Below, piece by piece: positions 1 to 10,677 of a stretch of DNA of 64,000 nt (position 1 is its first letter; each line of letters opens with the position of its first letter). This stretch comes from Pseudomonas putida (GTDB lineage Bacteria > Pseudomonadota > Gammaproteobacteria > Pseudomonadales > Pseudomonadaceae), in assembly GCF_028682395.1 (NCBI RefSeq), contig NZ_JANHLC010000001.1, positions 806,001 to 870,000 of the forward strand, read 5' to 3'. Under the pieces are notes generated by a model. That model was not told where the DNA came from. It saw nothing but the letters and a program-made list of their open reading frames with translations, and searched no databases. The translations under genes were made by a program, and so were the position numbers.

Positions 1-503
1 AGACCTTCCTCGAACACCGCGGCGCCATCCAGGGCAAAACCGTGGCCTGGATCGGCGACGGCAATAATATGTGCAACAGCTATATAGAAGCGGCCATCCA
101 GTTCGACTTCAACCTGCGTATCGCCTGCCCCGAAGGTTACGAGCCCAATCCAACCTTCGTCGCCCAGGCCGGTGACCGCGTACAGATCCTGCGCGACCCG
201 CGCGAGGCCGTACGTGGCGCCCACCTGGTCAGCACCGACGTCTGGACCTCCATGGGCCAGGAAGAAGAAACCGCCAAGCGCCTGGCCCTTTTCGCGCCCT
301 TCCAGGTCAACCGCGCCCTGCTCGACCTGGCCGCACCAGAGGTGCTGTTCATGCATTGCCTACCCGCCCACCGGGGCGAGGAAATCAGCCTCGACCTGCT
401 TGACGACCCGCGCTCGGTGGCGTGGGACCAAGCCGAGAACCGCCTGCATGCCCAGAAGGCCCTGCTCGAATTTCTCGTTGAACCGGCGTACCACCACGCA
501 TGA
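1..503 (+). CDS. argF: Ornithine carbamoyltransferase, C-terminal part (5' end outside window)
   Basis: This is the last ~166 residues of ornithine carbamoyltransferase, which joins carbamoyl phosphate to ornithine to give citrulline in cytoplasmic arginine synthesis. The frame is open from base 3, so the gene enters from the left; the usual protein is ~305 residues, so roughly 140 are missing. The fragment has the ornithine-binding region ([11 protein letters not shown], then [11 protein letters not shown]) and the family signature [10 protein letters not shown] with its catalytic Cys. The internal GTG at base 42 is not the real start. Its stop overlaps the start of the next gene by four bases (ATGA), so the two are probably co-translated although their functions look unrelated. 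Confidence 0.95.
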   Translation, partial: TFLEHRGAIQGKTVAWIGDGNNMCNSYIEAAIQFDFNLRIACPEGYEPNPTFVAQAGDRVQILRDPREAVRGAHLVSTDVWTSMGQEEETAKRLALFAPFQVNRALLDLAAPEVLFMHCLPAHRGEEISLDLLDDPRSVAWDQAENRLHAQKALLEFLVEPAYHHA

Positions 504-1609
504 GCCAGCCATTACTCCTCAACCTGCGTAACCTTGCCTGCGGCTACCAGGACCAACGTGTGGTGCAGAACCTCAACCTGCACCTCAATGCCGGCGATAT
601 CGGCTGCCTGCTCGGCTCGTCGGGGTGCGGAAAGACCACCACCCTGCGGGCCATTGCCGGGTTCGAACCGGTGCACGAGGGTGAAATCCAACTGGCCGGC
701 GAAGTGATCTCCAGCGCCGGTTTCACCCTGGCACCAGAGAAGCGTCGCATCGGCATGGTGTTCCAGGACTACGCGCTGTTTCCCCATCTGAGCGTGGCGC
801 AAAACATCGCCTTTGGCATTCGCCAGCACCCGCAGAAAGATCGAGTAACCGACGAGTTGCTCGAACTGGTCAATCTCAAAGGCCTCGGCAAGCGCTATCC
901 CCACGAACTGTCCGGCGGCCAGCAACAACGAGTGGCCCTCGCCCGCGCCCTGGCACCCGAACCACAACTGCTGCTGCTCGACGAGCCGTTCTCCAACCTC
1001 GATGGTGAGCTGCGCCGCAAACTCAGCCATGAAGTGCGCGATATCCTCAAGCTACGCGGTACCAGCGCGATTCTGGTGACTCACGACCAAGAAGAAGCCT
1101 TCGCGGTCAGCGACCATGTCGGGGTCTTCAAGGAAGGTCGTCTGGAACAGTGGGATACGCCCTACAACCTCTACCACGAACCCTTGACCCCCTTCGTCGC
1201 CAGCTTTATTGGCCAGGGCTATTTTATTCGTGGCCAGTTGCACAGCCCGGAATCGGTCCAGACCGAACTCGGCGTGCTGCGCGGCAACCGGGCCTATAAC
1301 TGGCCGGTGGGTGGTGCGGTGGATGTGCTGCTGCGCCCGGACGATATCGTCTATGCCCCCGACAGCGAGCTGAAGGCCCGTATCGTCGGCAAGACCTTCC
1401 TCGGTGCTTCGACCTTGTATCGCCTGCAACTGCCGACCGGCAGCCAGCTGGAATCGGTGTTCCCCAGCCACGCCGATCACCTGCCGGGAAGCGAAGTCGG
1501 CATCCGTGTCGCCGCCGAGCACCTGGTACTGTTCCAGGCCAGTGGTAGTCAAGCGGCGCAGATCCCACTGGTCGAAGCGGGTGTCCGGCGTTTTAGCCAC
1601 GGCCAATAG
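500..1609 (+). CDS. ABC transporter ATP-binding protein (Fe3+/polyamine-type importer ATPase)
   Basis: This 369-residue ATPase powers an importer of the FbpC/PotA group. Visible motifs are Walker A GSSGCGKT (39-46), Q-loop Gln89, signature LSGGQQQ (137-143), Walker B LLLLDEP (157-163) and H-loop His195. The last ~130 residues form a TOBE-like region typical of ferric iron, sulfate or polyamine importers. No permease or binding protein is adjacent, so the substrate cannot be named; orphan ATPases of this kind next to argF are inferred to serve permeases encoded elsewhere. The start overlaps the argF stop by four bases, which supports translational coupling. Confidence 0.88.
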   Translation: MSQPLLLNLRNLACGYQDQRVVQNLNLHLNAGDIGCLLGSSGCGKTTTLRAIAGFEPVHEGEIQLAGEVISSAGFTLAPEKRRIGMVFQDYALFPHLSVAQNIAFGIRQHPQKDRVTDELLELVNLKGLGKRYPHELSGGQQQRVALARALAPEPQLLLLDEPFSNLDGELRRKLSHEVRDILKLRGTSAILVTHDQEEAFAVSDHVGVFKEGRLEQWDTPYNLYHEPLTPFVASFIGQGYFIRGQLHSPESVQTELGVLRGNRAYNWPVGGAVDVLLRPDDIVYAPDSELKARIVGKTFLGASTLYRLQLPTGSQLESVFPSHADHLPGSEVGIRVAAEHLVLFQASGSQAAQIPLVEAGVRRFSHGQ

Positions 1610-1643
1610 CGCTGTTCGCCAGCTCGCTCGCACCTGATCGGTA

Positions 1644-1663
1644 GGCGTGAGCGAGCTCACGCC
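1644..1663. terminator. Bidirectional hairpin between convergent genes
   Basis: GGCGTGAGC-GA-GCTCACGCC is a perfect 9-bp inverted repeat with a 2-base centre. It lies between the end of the ABC ATPase gene and the end of the convergent PhzF-like gene. There is no T-run, so it may be a REP-like element serving as a weak bidirectional terminator. Confidence 0.5.
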
Positions 1664-1668
1664 AGGTA

Positions 1669-2451
1669 TCAAGCCAGAAACAGCCGCCCGCTACTGACCA
1701 GCGTTGCATCCCCGCCAATCTTCACCCGCTCCCCTTCCAGCCGACAGAACAACTCGCCCCCACGCGCCGAGCACTGGTAGGCGGTGAGGCTCGCCTTGTC
1801 CAGGCGCTGCGCCCAATACGGAATCAGGCTGCAATGGGTCGAGCCGGTGACCGGGTCCTCATCGATGCCGATGGCTGGCGCAAAGTAGCGCGAAACGAAA
1901 TCGTGCTGCTGCCCCGGCGCCGTCACAATCGCTCCCGGCCATGGCAGCCTCGCCAGTGCCACCTTATCCGGCTGGCAATCGCGCACGGCCTGCTCGGACT
2001 CCAGCACCACGAACAGTTCATGGGAACCCAGCACCTCCACCACCTTGCAGCCCAGGGCCTGCTCAACCTGCGGGGTCACATCCAGCGGCCCCGGCACGAT
2101 CCGCGGGAAATCCAGCCACAAGCGCCCGTCTGCCCGGCTGACACTCAAGGGCCCGCTGCGGCTGACAAAATCAATCCGCTCGGCCGTCTCCTGGTAGACC
2201 TCGAACAGCACAAAGGCACTGGCCAACGTGGCGTGGCCACACAGCGGCACCTCGACGGTCGGCGTAAACCAGCGGATATGCCAGGCAGCCCCTTCGCGGA
2301 CCAGAAAAGCGGTTTCGGCCAGATTATGCTCGGCCGCAATCTTCTGCATCAGCTCATCGGCCAGCCAACTGTCCAACCGATAGACCATGGCCGGGTTGCC
2401 GCCAAAGGGCCGGTTACTGAACGCATCGACCTGGTGGAATTCAAGCTGCAT
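1669..2451 (-). CDS. PhzF family isomerase/epimerase
   Basis: The protein has 260 residues and the fold-defining motifs of the PhzF/diaminopimelate-epimerase-like family. The acid/base Glu is Glu46 in NLAET, followed by LCGHAT (69-74) and DPVTGSTHC near the C-terminus. Family members isomerise small acids (PhzF itself converts trans-2,3-dihydro-3-hydroxyanthranilate in phenazine synthesis). No other phenazine gene is present, so this is one of the many household PhzF paralogs of unknown substrate. It is transcribed alone, convergent with the ABC ATPase gene. Confidence 0.88.
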   Translation of the reverse strand: MQLEFHQVDAFSNRPFGGNPAMVYRLDSWLADELMQKIAAEHNLAETAFLVREGAAWHIRWFTPTVEVPLCGHATLASAFVLFEVYQETAERIDFVSRSGPLSVSRADGRLWLDFPRIVPGPLDVTPQVEQALGCKVVEVLGSHELFVVLESEQAVRDCQPDKVALARLPWPGAIVTAPGQQHDFVSRYFAPAIGIDEDPVTGSTHCSLIPYWAQRLDKASLTAYQCSARGGELFCRLEGERVKIGGDATLVSSGRLFLA

Positions 2452-2547
2452 CGCATCGTCTCCTGTGCATTTAGGCCAGGGAGAATGCCGTCAGCGTTGT
2501 CAGGTTCGCCAGTGACAGACGCCACTCATTTGCACCATACAGCCGTC

Positions 2548-3018
2548 TCAAGGCCGCCCGACGTCGGCGAACTTGGCCTGGGTATGTTCGGCCAGCACAT
2601 CGGCGGACAATTCGACTTCCAGGCCCCGTCGCCCGGCACTGACGTGGATGGTCGCAAAAGAGCGCGCGGAATTATCGATAAAGGTCCGCAGACGTTTCTT
2701 CTGCCCCAACGGGCTGATGCCTCCCAGTAGGTAACCCGTTGCCCGTTGCGCCGCTGCCGGATCAGCCATCTCGGTTTTCTTCACGCCAGCCGCCTGAGCC
2801 AGCGCCTTCAGATCCAGCGAGCCGATCACGGGGACCACCGCCACCAACAACTCACCCTTTTCACTGCTGGCCAACAGCGTCTTGAACACCTGGGCCGGCT
2901 CCAGGCCGAGCTTCTCTGCCGCTTCGAGGCCATACGAGGCCACCTTGGGGTCATGTTCATAGCTGTGAACGCGATGTTCGGCACGCGCTTTTTTCAGCAA
3001 ATCCAATGCGGGGGTCAT
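2548..3018 (-). CDS. ybaK: Cys-tRNA(Pro) deacylase, YbaK/EbsC family
   Basis: A 156-residue single-domain editing protein related to the ProRS INS domain. Members hydrolyse Cys-tRNA(Pro) (and sometimes other mischarged tRNAs) after ProRS releases them. The key lysine of the family is Lys46 in the VFKTLL motif, and the GGISPLGQ loop (about residue 99) is intact. Length and motifs match the family. It stands alone on the minus strand, about 100 bp upstream of the PhzF-like gene, so the two may be co-transcribed. Confidence 0.92.
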   Translation of the reverse strand: MTPALDLLKKARAEHRVHSYEHDPKVASYGLEAAEKLGLEPAQVFKTLLASSEKGELLVAVVPVIGSLDLKALAQAAGVKKTEMADPAAAQRATGYLLGGISPLGQKKRLRTFIDNSARSFATIHVSAGRRGLEVELSADVLAEHTQAKFADVGRP

Positions 3019-3243
3019 GGCAACTCCAGGCTCGACAAGTGCAGGAAAAACAACCGCAGAATACTAGGCCATCAACGCTCAAAAGGCTCTATTCCCGTGA
3101 CATTGCGCCAAGCCACAGGGCCTCCGGCGGCGCTTTGCGCACACGCATTCGGCGCAGACACATGAGACCGCCACGGCGACCAGCGGTCAGAATCTGAACC
3201 ACCGTTCACTTTCGACCTTTGACAGCAGCGTTTCTTGTCTATA

Positions 3244-3263
3244 TATTTTCGATTTTGAATATT
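3244..3263. promoter_or_regulatory. Putative GlpR operator upstream of glpF
   Basis: TATTTTCGATTTTGAATATT resembles the enterobacterial GlpR dyad (AATGTTCGAT-AACGAACATT), about 14 of 20 positions by hand. It lies ~105 bp before glpF and shares its core with the pair ahead of glpD. GlpR is encoded in this locus, so glycerol-3-phosphate-released repression is the likely control. Confidence 0.5.
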
Positions 3264-3345
3264 GCCGAATCGTTCCAGCAGGTTTCGCCACTGTGCGCCG
3301 AACCCGCTTCCCCATTGCCTGTCAGCGCCCAAAAGGGCGTCACAC

Positions 3346-3353
3346 AACAACAA
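3346..3353 (+). promoter_or_regulatory. Hfq/Crc catabolite-activity motif before glpF
   Basis: AACAACAA fits the AANAANAA pattern bound by Hfq with Crc in Pseudomonas catabolite repression. It sits five bases before the GAGG Shine-Dalgarno of glpF, a position where binding would block ribosomes. The assignment is by pattern only. Confidence 0.4.
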
Positions 3354-3368
3354 AAAACGAGGTTCCTC

Positions 3369-5805
<2,437 letters not shown>

Positions 5806-5842
5806 TCACCCCAAACGTGTAGGCGCTCCGCCTTCCTACCCC

Positions 5843-5867
5843 GCCAGCCCGAGCCTCCCGGGCTGGC
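5843..5867 (+). terminator. Hairpin after glpK
   Basis: GCCAGCCCG and CGGGCTGGC (5843-5851, 5859-5867) form a perfect 9-bp stem with a 7-base loop, 37 bases after the glpK stop and before glpR. No T-run follows. It could reduce read-through from the glpFK message into the repressor gene. Confidence 0.5.
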
Positions 5868-5926
5868 CGCTGGTGCGTTCCTGCGGCATCATGGGGCAAT
5901 TTGCCCGGCAGCCCCAAGGAATGCCC

Positions 5927-6682
5927 ATGAACCTGCCTCCCCGTCAGCAGCAAATCCTCGAACTGGTGCGCGAACGCGGCTACGTCAGCATCGAGGAAAT
6001 GGCCCAGCTGTTCGTCGTGACACCGCAGACCATCCGTCGCGATATCAACCAACTGGCCGAAGACAACCTGCTACGCCGCTACCACGGTGGCGCGGCCTAT
6101 GACTCCAGCATCGAGAACACCGCCTACGCTATGCGCGCCGATCAGATGCGCGACGAAAAGCAGCGGATCGCCGAAGCCATTGCAGCGCAGATTCCCGATC
6201 ACGCCTCGCTATTCATCAATATCGGTACCACCACCGAATCCATTGCCCGCGCCCTGCTCAACCACAACCACCTGAAAGTCATCACCAACAACCTGCACGT
6301 GGCCTCGATTCTCAGCGCCAAGGACGATTTCGAAGTCCTGTTGGCCGGCGGTAATGTCCGCCGTGACGGCGGCGTGGTCGGCCAGGCGAGTGTCGATTTC
6401 ATCAATCAGTTCAAGGTGGACTTCGCGCTGGTCGGAATCAGCGGCATCGACGAAGATGGCAGCCTACTGGACTTCGACTACCAGGAAGTCCGCGTCTCCC
6501 AGGCGATCATCGCCAATGCCCGCCAAGTATTGCTGGCCGCCGACTCGAGCAAGTTCGGGCGCAACGCCATGGTACGCCTGGGTTCAATCAGCCTTATCGA
6601 CTGCCTGGTCACCGATCGGGAGCCGACCCCGGCCCTGGCGCAGTTGCTGAGCCAGCACAAGATTCGCCTGGAAGTCGTCTAA
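5927..6682 (+). CDS. glpR: DeoR-family glycerol-3-phosphate regulon repressor
   Basis: A 251-residue DeoR-type repressor. The N-terminal winged helix-turn-helix lies at about 5-55 ([21 protein letters not shown]), followed by the sugar-phosphate-sensing DeoRC domain with the NIGTTTE phosphate loop. In this family glycerol 3-phosphate releases the repressor from DNA. ATG at 5927 is preferred over 5921 and 5873 because AAGGA (5916-5920) is then 6 bases away and the protein starts MNLPPRQQ as in relatives. Targets are inferred to be the dyads upstream of glpF and glpD. Confidence 0.93.
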   Translation: MNLPPRQQQILELVRERGYVSIEEMAQLFVVTPQTIRRDINQLAEDNLLRRYHGGAAYDSSIENTAYAMRADQMRDEKQRIAEAIAAQIPDHASLFINIGTTTESIARALLNHNHLKVITNNLHVASILSAKDDFEVLLAGGNVRRDGGVVGQASVDFINQFKVDFALVGISGIDEDGSLLDFDYQEVRVSQAIIANARQVLLAADSSKFGRNAMVRLGSISLIDCLVTDREPTPALAQLLSQHKIRLEVV

Positions 6683-6865
6683 GCGCCTTCGCTTGCAGCG
6701 TAAGACAGGGATTGCGCCGGCCCGCCATCAGGCTGCGAGCAAGCGTATTCCTACCGTCTTACCTGCTACTTCCCAGCGAAAAATCTTCGCATTCCTTTCC
6801 TAGACTCTCCTTCGATGGATTTTTTCAATCGAAGTCGACTGGTCGTGCCCGTCGATATCAGCTAC

Positions 6866-6905
6866 CATTTTCGAAAATGAACATTAATGTTCGATTTCAA
6901 ATATT
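6866..6905. promoter_or_regulatory. Tandem GlpR-like operators upstream of glpD
   Basis: Two 20-bp elements abut exactly: CATTTTCGAAAATGAACATT (6866-6885) and AATGTTCGATTTCAAATATT (6886-6905). Each matches about 16 of 20 bases of the enterobacterial GlpR dyad by hand. They end 20 bp before the glpD start, so a bound repressor would cover the promoter or the early transcript. Confidence 0.55.
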
Positions 6906-6925
6906 TCGAACACCTGTGAGGCCTC

Positions 6926-8476
6926 ATGTCCCTGTCCACCTTGCCTGCTGCGCCCCTTGCCGAAGTCTATGACCTTGCCGTTATCGGCGGCGGCATCAAT
7001 GGTGTAGGGATTGCGGCGGATGCTGCGGGCCGCGGCCTTGGCGTGTTCCTTTGCGAAAAAGATGATCTCGCCAGCCACACCTCATCCGCCAGCAGCAAGC
7101 TGATCCACGGCGGCCTGCGCTATCTGGAGCACTACGAGTTCCGCCTGGTACGCGAAGCCCTGGCCGAGCGCGAAGTCCTGCTGGCCAAGGCCCCGCATAT
7201 CGTCAAGCCAATGCGTTTCGTCCTGCCGCACCGCCCTCACTTGCGGCCGGCCTGGATGATCCGCGCCGGCCTGTTTCTCTACGATCACTTGGGCAAGCGG
7301 GAAAAACTCGCCGGTTCCAAAAGCCTCAGGTTCGGCAGCGACAGCCCGCTCAACAGCGCCATCACCAAGGGCTTCGAGTACTCCGACTGCTGGGTCGACG
7401 ATGCTCGCCTGGTTGTGCTCAATGCCATGTCGGCCCGGGAGAACGGTGCCCATGTCCACACCCGCACCCGTTGCACCAGCGCCCGGCGCAGCAAGGGCTT
7501 GTGGCACCTGCAACTGGAGCGCGCCGATGGCAGCCGGTTCTCGATCCGTGCCAAGGCCTTGGTCAATGCGGCTGGCCCCTGGGTCGCGCAGTTCATCAAG
7601 GACGACCTCAAGCTCGAATCGCCCTACGGCATCCGCCTGATCCAGGGCAGCCACTTGATCGTGCCCAAGCTCTATGAAGGCGACCACGCGCATATCCTGC
7701 AGAACGAAGACCAGCGCATCGTTTTCACCATCCCTTATCTCGACCGCTTCACCCTGATCGGCACCACCGACCGCGAGTACACCGGCGATCCGGCCAAGGT
7801 CACGATCACCGAGACGGAGACCGACTACCTGCTGCAGGTGGTCAACGCCCACTTCAAGCAGCAAGTGAGCCGCAATTCGATCGTGCACAGTTACTCCGGT
7901 GTACGTCCGCTGTGCAATGACGAGTCCGACAATCCGTCGGCCGTCACCCGCGACTACACCCTGGCGCTGTCCGGCAATGCCGAAGAGGCGCCGTTGCTGT
8001 CGGTGTTCGGCGGCAAGCTGACGACCTATCGCAAGCTGGCCGAATCGGCCATGGCTCAGTTGGCCCCGTTCTTCAAGGACCTCAAGCCGAGCTGGACTGC
8101 CCAGGCGCCACTGCCCGGTGGCGAAGGGATGAGCACGCGCCAGGCCCTGAGCCTGGAGCTACGCCAGCGTTTCGACTGGATCCCCATCGACATCGCCCGA
8201 CGCTGGGCCAGCACCTATGGCAGCCGGACCTGGCGTCTGCTCGAAGGAGTGCAGAGCCTGGAAGACCTGGGCCAACACCTGGGGGGTGGTCTCTACACCC
8301 GCGAAGTCGATTACTTGTGCAGCGACGAATGGGCGCGCACTGCCGCGGATATCCTCTGGCGGCGCAGCAAGCTCGGCCTGTTCACCACTGCAGCGGAGCA
8401 GGAAGGGCTTCAGGCCTATCTGGACCGGCTGGCCAGCCATTGCAGCAAAATCGAAGCCGTCGCACCTGCCCTATAG
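6926..8476 (+). CDS. glpD: Aerobic glycerol-3-phosphate dehydrogenase
   Basis: This 516-residue flavoprotein oxidises sn-glycerol 3-phosphate to dihydroxyacetone phosphate at the inner membrane and passes electrons to ubiquinone. The N-terminal FAD dinucleotide fold is clear (DLAVIGGGINGVGIA, with the acidic partner in LCEKDDLA), as is the SSKLIHGGLRYLE flavin region and the C-terminal DAO_C domain. GTGAGG lies 5 bases before the ATG. It completes the glycerol pathway with GlpF and GlpK and has its own GlpR-controlled promoter region. Confidence 0.97.
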   Translation: MSLSTLPAAPLAEVYDLAVIGGGINGVGIAADAAGRGLGVFLCEKDDLASHTSSASSKLIHGGLRYLEHYEFRLVREALAEREVLLAKAPHIVKPMRFVLPHRPHLRPAWMIRAGLFLYDHLGKREKLAGSKSLRFGSDSPLNSAITKGFEYSDCWVDDARLVVLNAMSARENGAHVHTRTRCTSARRSKGLWHLQLERADGSRFSIRAKALVNAAGPWVAQFIKDDLKLESPYGIRLIQGSHLIVPKLYEGDHAHILQNEDQRIVFTIPYLDRFTLIGTTDREYTGDPAKVTITETETDYLLQVVNAHFKQQVSRNSIVHSYSGVRPLCNDESDNPSAVTRDYTLALSGNAEEAPLLSVFGGKLTTYRKLAESAMAQLAPFFKDLKPSWTAQAPLPGGEGMSTRQALSLELRQRFDWIPIDIARRWASTYGSRTWRLLEGVQSLEDLGQHLGGGLYTREVDYLCSDEWARTAADILWRRSKLGLFTTAAEQEGLQAYLDRLASHCSKIEAVAPAL

Positions 8477-8572
8477 CCCCACCCCAAGCCTGTAAGAGCG
8501 GACACCTTCGCTCTTACAACAGCCCGTTTAACCAGCGGCCCCGCCGACCAGTCCGATCTTACGCCAGAGACG

Positions 8573-8617
8573 TTCGGTTTTCCGAATACAGCCCTTACGC
8601 ACATTCGGCAAACCGGA
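8573..8617. promoter_or_regulatory. Two AauR-type activator sites
   Basis: TTCGG-TTTT-CCGAA (8573-8586) is a perfect dyad, and TTCGG-CAAA-CCGGA (8604-8617) differs by one base. The starts are 31 bp apart, close to three helical turns. The TTCGG-N4-CCGAA form agrees with the site I recall for AauR of P. putida. They lie ~80-120 bp before a sigma-54 promoter, as expected for an enhancer. Confidence 0.6.
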
Positions 8618-8693
8618 CAGCGGCGTACTAAAAACCCCCTTAAAAAATATAAATCTCCATATATATCAAGCAAATAACCGTATTCGCCGACCC

Positions 8694-8709
8694 TGGCACG
8701 ACTCATGCT
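8694..8709 (+). promoter_or_regulatory. Sigma-54 promoter of aatJ
   Basis: TGGCAC-GACTC-ATGCT fits the -24/-12 consensus TGGCAC-N5-TTGCW with a single mismatch and exact spacing. The AauR gene downstream encodes a sigma-54-dependent activator, so the elements fit together. Confidence 0.68.
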
Positions 8710-8797
8710 CTACACTCTTCGACGAATGTTCAAACAGCCATCAAGCGCTGTTGAGCCGTTTGCAACACAACAGGGGCCGAAGTACTGGCCCGATAAA

Positions 8798-8805
8798 AAA
8801 AACAA
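8798..8805 (+). promoter_or_regulatory. Hfq/Crc catabolite-activity motif before aatJ
   Basis: AAAAACAA fits AANAANAA and sits just before the GAGGA Shine-Dalgarno of aatJ. Amino acid importers are known Crc targets in pseudomonads. The A-rich tract may match by chance. Confidence 0.35.
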
Positions 8806-8822
8806 AGTCGAGGAAACATTTG

Positions 8823-9737
8823 ATGCGCATCGTTCCCCATCTTTTGGGCGCAGCCATTGCTGCCGCTCTGATTAGCACTCCAGTTTTCGCAGCCGAATTG
8901 ACCGGCACACTGAAGAAAATCAAAGAGTCCGGCACCATCACCCTCGGACACCGCGACGCCTCCATTCCGTTTTCCTATATCGCCGACGCTTCCGGCGTTC
9001 CAGTGGGCTATTCCCACGATATCCAGCTGAAAATCGTCGAAGCGCTGAAAAAAGACCTCGACATGCCAGATCTCAAGGTCAAGTACAACCTGGTGACCTC
9101 GCAAACCCGTATCCCGCTGGTGCAGAACGGCACCGTGGACGTCGAGTGTGGCTCCACTACCAACAACGTCGAGCGTCAGCAGCAAGTCGACTTCTCGGTC
9201 GGCATCTTCGAGATCGGCACCCGTCTGCTGTCCAAGAAAGATTCGGCCTACAAGGACTTCCCGGACCTGAAGGGCAAGAACGTCGTGACCACCGCAGGCA
9301 CCACGTCCGAGCGCATCCTCAAGTCGATGAACGCCGACAAGCAGATGGGCATGAATGTGATTTCCGCCAAGGACCACGGCGAATCCTTCAACATGCTGGA
9401 GTCCGGCCGGGCCGTTGCCTTCATGATGGACGACGCCCTGCTCGCCGGTGAAATGGCTAAGGCCAAGAAGCCTGCCGACTGGGCCGTCACAGGCACACCA
9501 CAGTCCTATGAAATTTACGGCTGCATGGTCCGAAAAGGCGACGCGCCGTTCAAGAAAGCTGTCGACGACGCCATCGTGGCGACCTACAAGTCGGGCGAGA
9601 TCAACAAGATCTACGACAAGTGGTTCCAATCGCCGATCCCGCCTAAAGGCCTGAACCTGATGTTCCCCATGAGCGACGAGCTCAAGGCCCTGATCGCCAC
9701 GCCAACCGACAAAGCGGCTGACGATCAAAAGTCCTGA
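8823..9737 (+). CDS. aatJ: Glutamate/aspartate ABC transporter periplasmic binding protein
   Basis: The 304-residue protein begins with a Sec signal peptide (hydrophobic 4-20, cleavage expected after VFA at residue 23) and continues as a type 3 solute-binding fold (SBP_bac_3) with the characteristic TITLGHRDASIPFSY start of the ligand domain. It should bind acidic amino acids in the periplasm for AatQ-AatM-AatP. ATG at 8823 is chosen because GAGGA precedes it by ~8 bases and the signal peptide begins there. It is first in the operon, under the sigma-54/AauR elements. Confidence 0.94.
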   Translation: MRIVPHLLGAAIAAALISTPVFAAELTGTLKKIKESGTITLGHRDASIPFSYIADASGVPVGYSHDIQLKIVEALKKDLDMPDLKVKYNLVTSQTRIPLVQNGTVDVECGSTTNNVERQQQVDFSVGIFEIGTRLLSKKDSAYKDFPDLKGKNVVTTAGTTSERILKSMNADKQMGMNVISAKDHGESFNMLESGRAVAFMMDDALLAGEMAKAKKPADWAVTGTPQSYEIYGCMVRKGDAPFKKAVDDAIVATYKSGEINKIYDKWFQSPIPPKGLNLMFPMSDELKALIATPTDKAADDQKS

Positions 9738-9755
9738 TTCCTGACTAACCTTATC

Positions 9756-9783
9756 TCCTGAAGGGCCCCGCGCCCTTTCAGGA
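9756..9783 (+). terminator. Hairpin between aatJ and aatQ
   Basis: TCCTGAAGGGC pairs with GCCCTTTCAGGA (one bulged T), 18 bases after the aatJ stop and inside a 193-bp gap before aatQ. Such a hairpin typically protects the abundant binding-protein message and limits read-through, giving more AatJ than permease. Confidence 0.6.
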
Positions 9784-9930
9784 GGCTGTCACTACCTGCT
9801 GGCTTTTTCTGGAAACACTCGCACCGGTGGCTGTCGAGCCGTGCGTGTGTGCCCGACCGTCGCGTCGGGCGGGAACGGAACCTCCCCTGGCGGGTGCTTG
9901 AACATCGATCGATCTGAGGGGAGACCCTGA

Positions 9931-10677
9931 ATGAATTACAACTGGGACTGGAGCGTGTTCTTCAAGTCCACCGGAGTTGGCAGCGAGACGTATCTCGACT
10001 GGTACATCTCCGGCCTGGGCTGGACCATCGCCATCGCCGTCATTGCCTGGATCATTGCCCTGGCCCTCGGCTCGGTGCTCGGGGTCATGCGTACCGTACC
10101 GAACCGCTTGGTGTCAGGCATCGCCACCGCCTATGTGGAACTGTTTCGTAACGTGCCGCTGCTGGTGCAACTGTTTATCTGGTACTTCCTGGTCCCCGAT
10201 CTGCTGCCCGCCAACCTGCAAGAGTGGTACAAGCAGGACCTGAACCCGACCACCTCGGCCTTTCTGAGCGTCGTCGTGTGCCTGGGCCTGTTCACCGCCG
10301 CCCGGGTCTGCGAGCAAGTGCGCACCGGTATCCAGGCGCTGCCACGTGGCCAGGAAGCCGCTGCCCGTGCCATGGGTTTCAGCCTGCCGCAGATCTACTG
10401 GAACGTGCTGCTGCCCCAGGCTTATCGGATCATCATTCCGCCCCTGACGTCCGAATTTCTCAACGTCTTCAAGAACTCCTCCGTGGCCTCGCTGATCGGC
10501 CTGATGGAACTGCTCGCCCAGACCAAACAGACCGCCGAGTTCTCCGCCAACCTGTTCGAAGCCTTCACCCTGGCGACCCTGATCTACTTCACCCTGAACA
10601 TGAGCCTCATGCTGTTGATGCGCCTGGTCGAGAAGAAAGTCGCGGTACCCGGCCTGATCTCCGTGGGGGGTAAATAA
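9931..10677 (+). CDS. aatQ: Glutamate/aspartate ABC transporter permease
   Basis: A 248-residue HisMQ-type inner-membrane permease. It has several hydrophobic segments and the cytoplasmic EAA loop that contacts the ATPase (GQEAAARAMGFS, about 147-158), followed by NVLLPQA. It pairs with AatM to form the channel for acidic amino acids. The start follows GAGGGGAGACC in the leader. Its stop overlaps the aatM start (TAATGG), indicating coupled translation. Confidence 0.94.
   Translation: MNYNWDWSVFFKSTGVGSETYLDWYISGLGWTIAIAVIAWIIALALGSVLGVMRTVPNRLVSGIATAYVELFRNVPLLVQLFIWYFLVPDLLPANLQEWYKQDLNPTTSAFLSVVVCLGLFTAARVCEQVRTGIQALPRGQEAAARAMGFSLPQIYWNVLLPQAYRIIIPPLTSEFLNVFKNSSVASLIGLMELLAQTKQTAEFSANLFEAFTLATLIYFTLNMSLMLLMRLVEKKVAVPGLISVGGK

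Larger units (their letters stand above)
3019..3368. other. Intergenic region with glpF promoter elements
   Basis: No coding frame of note is seen in these 350 bases between divergent ybaK and glpF. The region holds a GlpR-like dyad at 3244-3263 and an A-rich Hfq/Crc-type motif beside the glpF Shine-Dalgarno GAGG (3359-3362). Confidence 0.6.
8477..8822. other. aatJ leader and promoter region
   Basis: No gene is seen in these 346 bases. The region carries two AauR-like dyads, an AT-rich stretch (about 8636-8680) with a partial IHF-like match (TATCAA at 8664-8669), a sigma-54 promoter, and an A-rich Hfq/Crc-type motif before the start codon. Confidence 0.6.

Noticed and set aside
1669..2451. 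Phenazine biosynthesis locus
   Set aside because: A PhzF-like gene is present, but no phzA-E or phzG is nearby; PhzF paralogs are common in non-producers.
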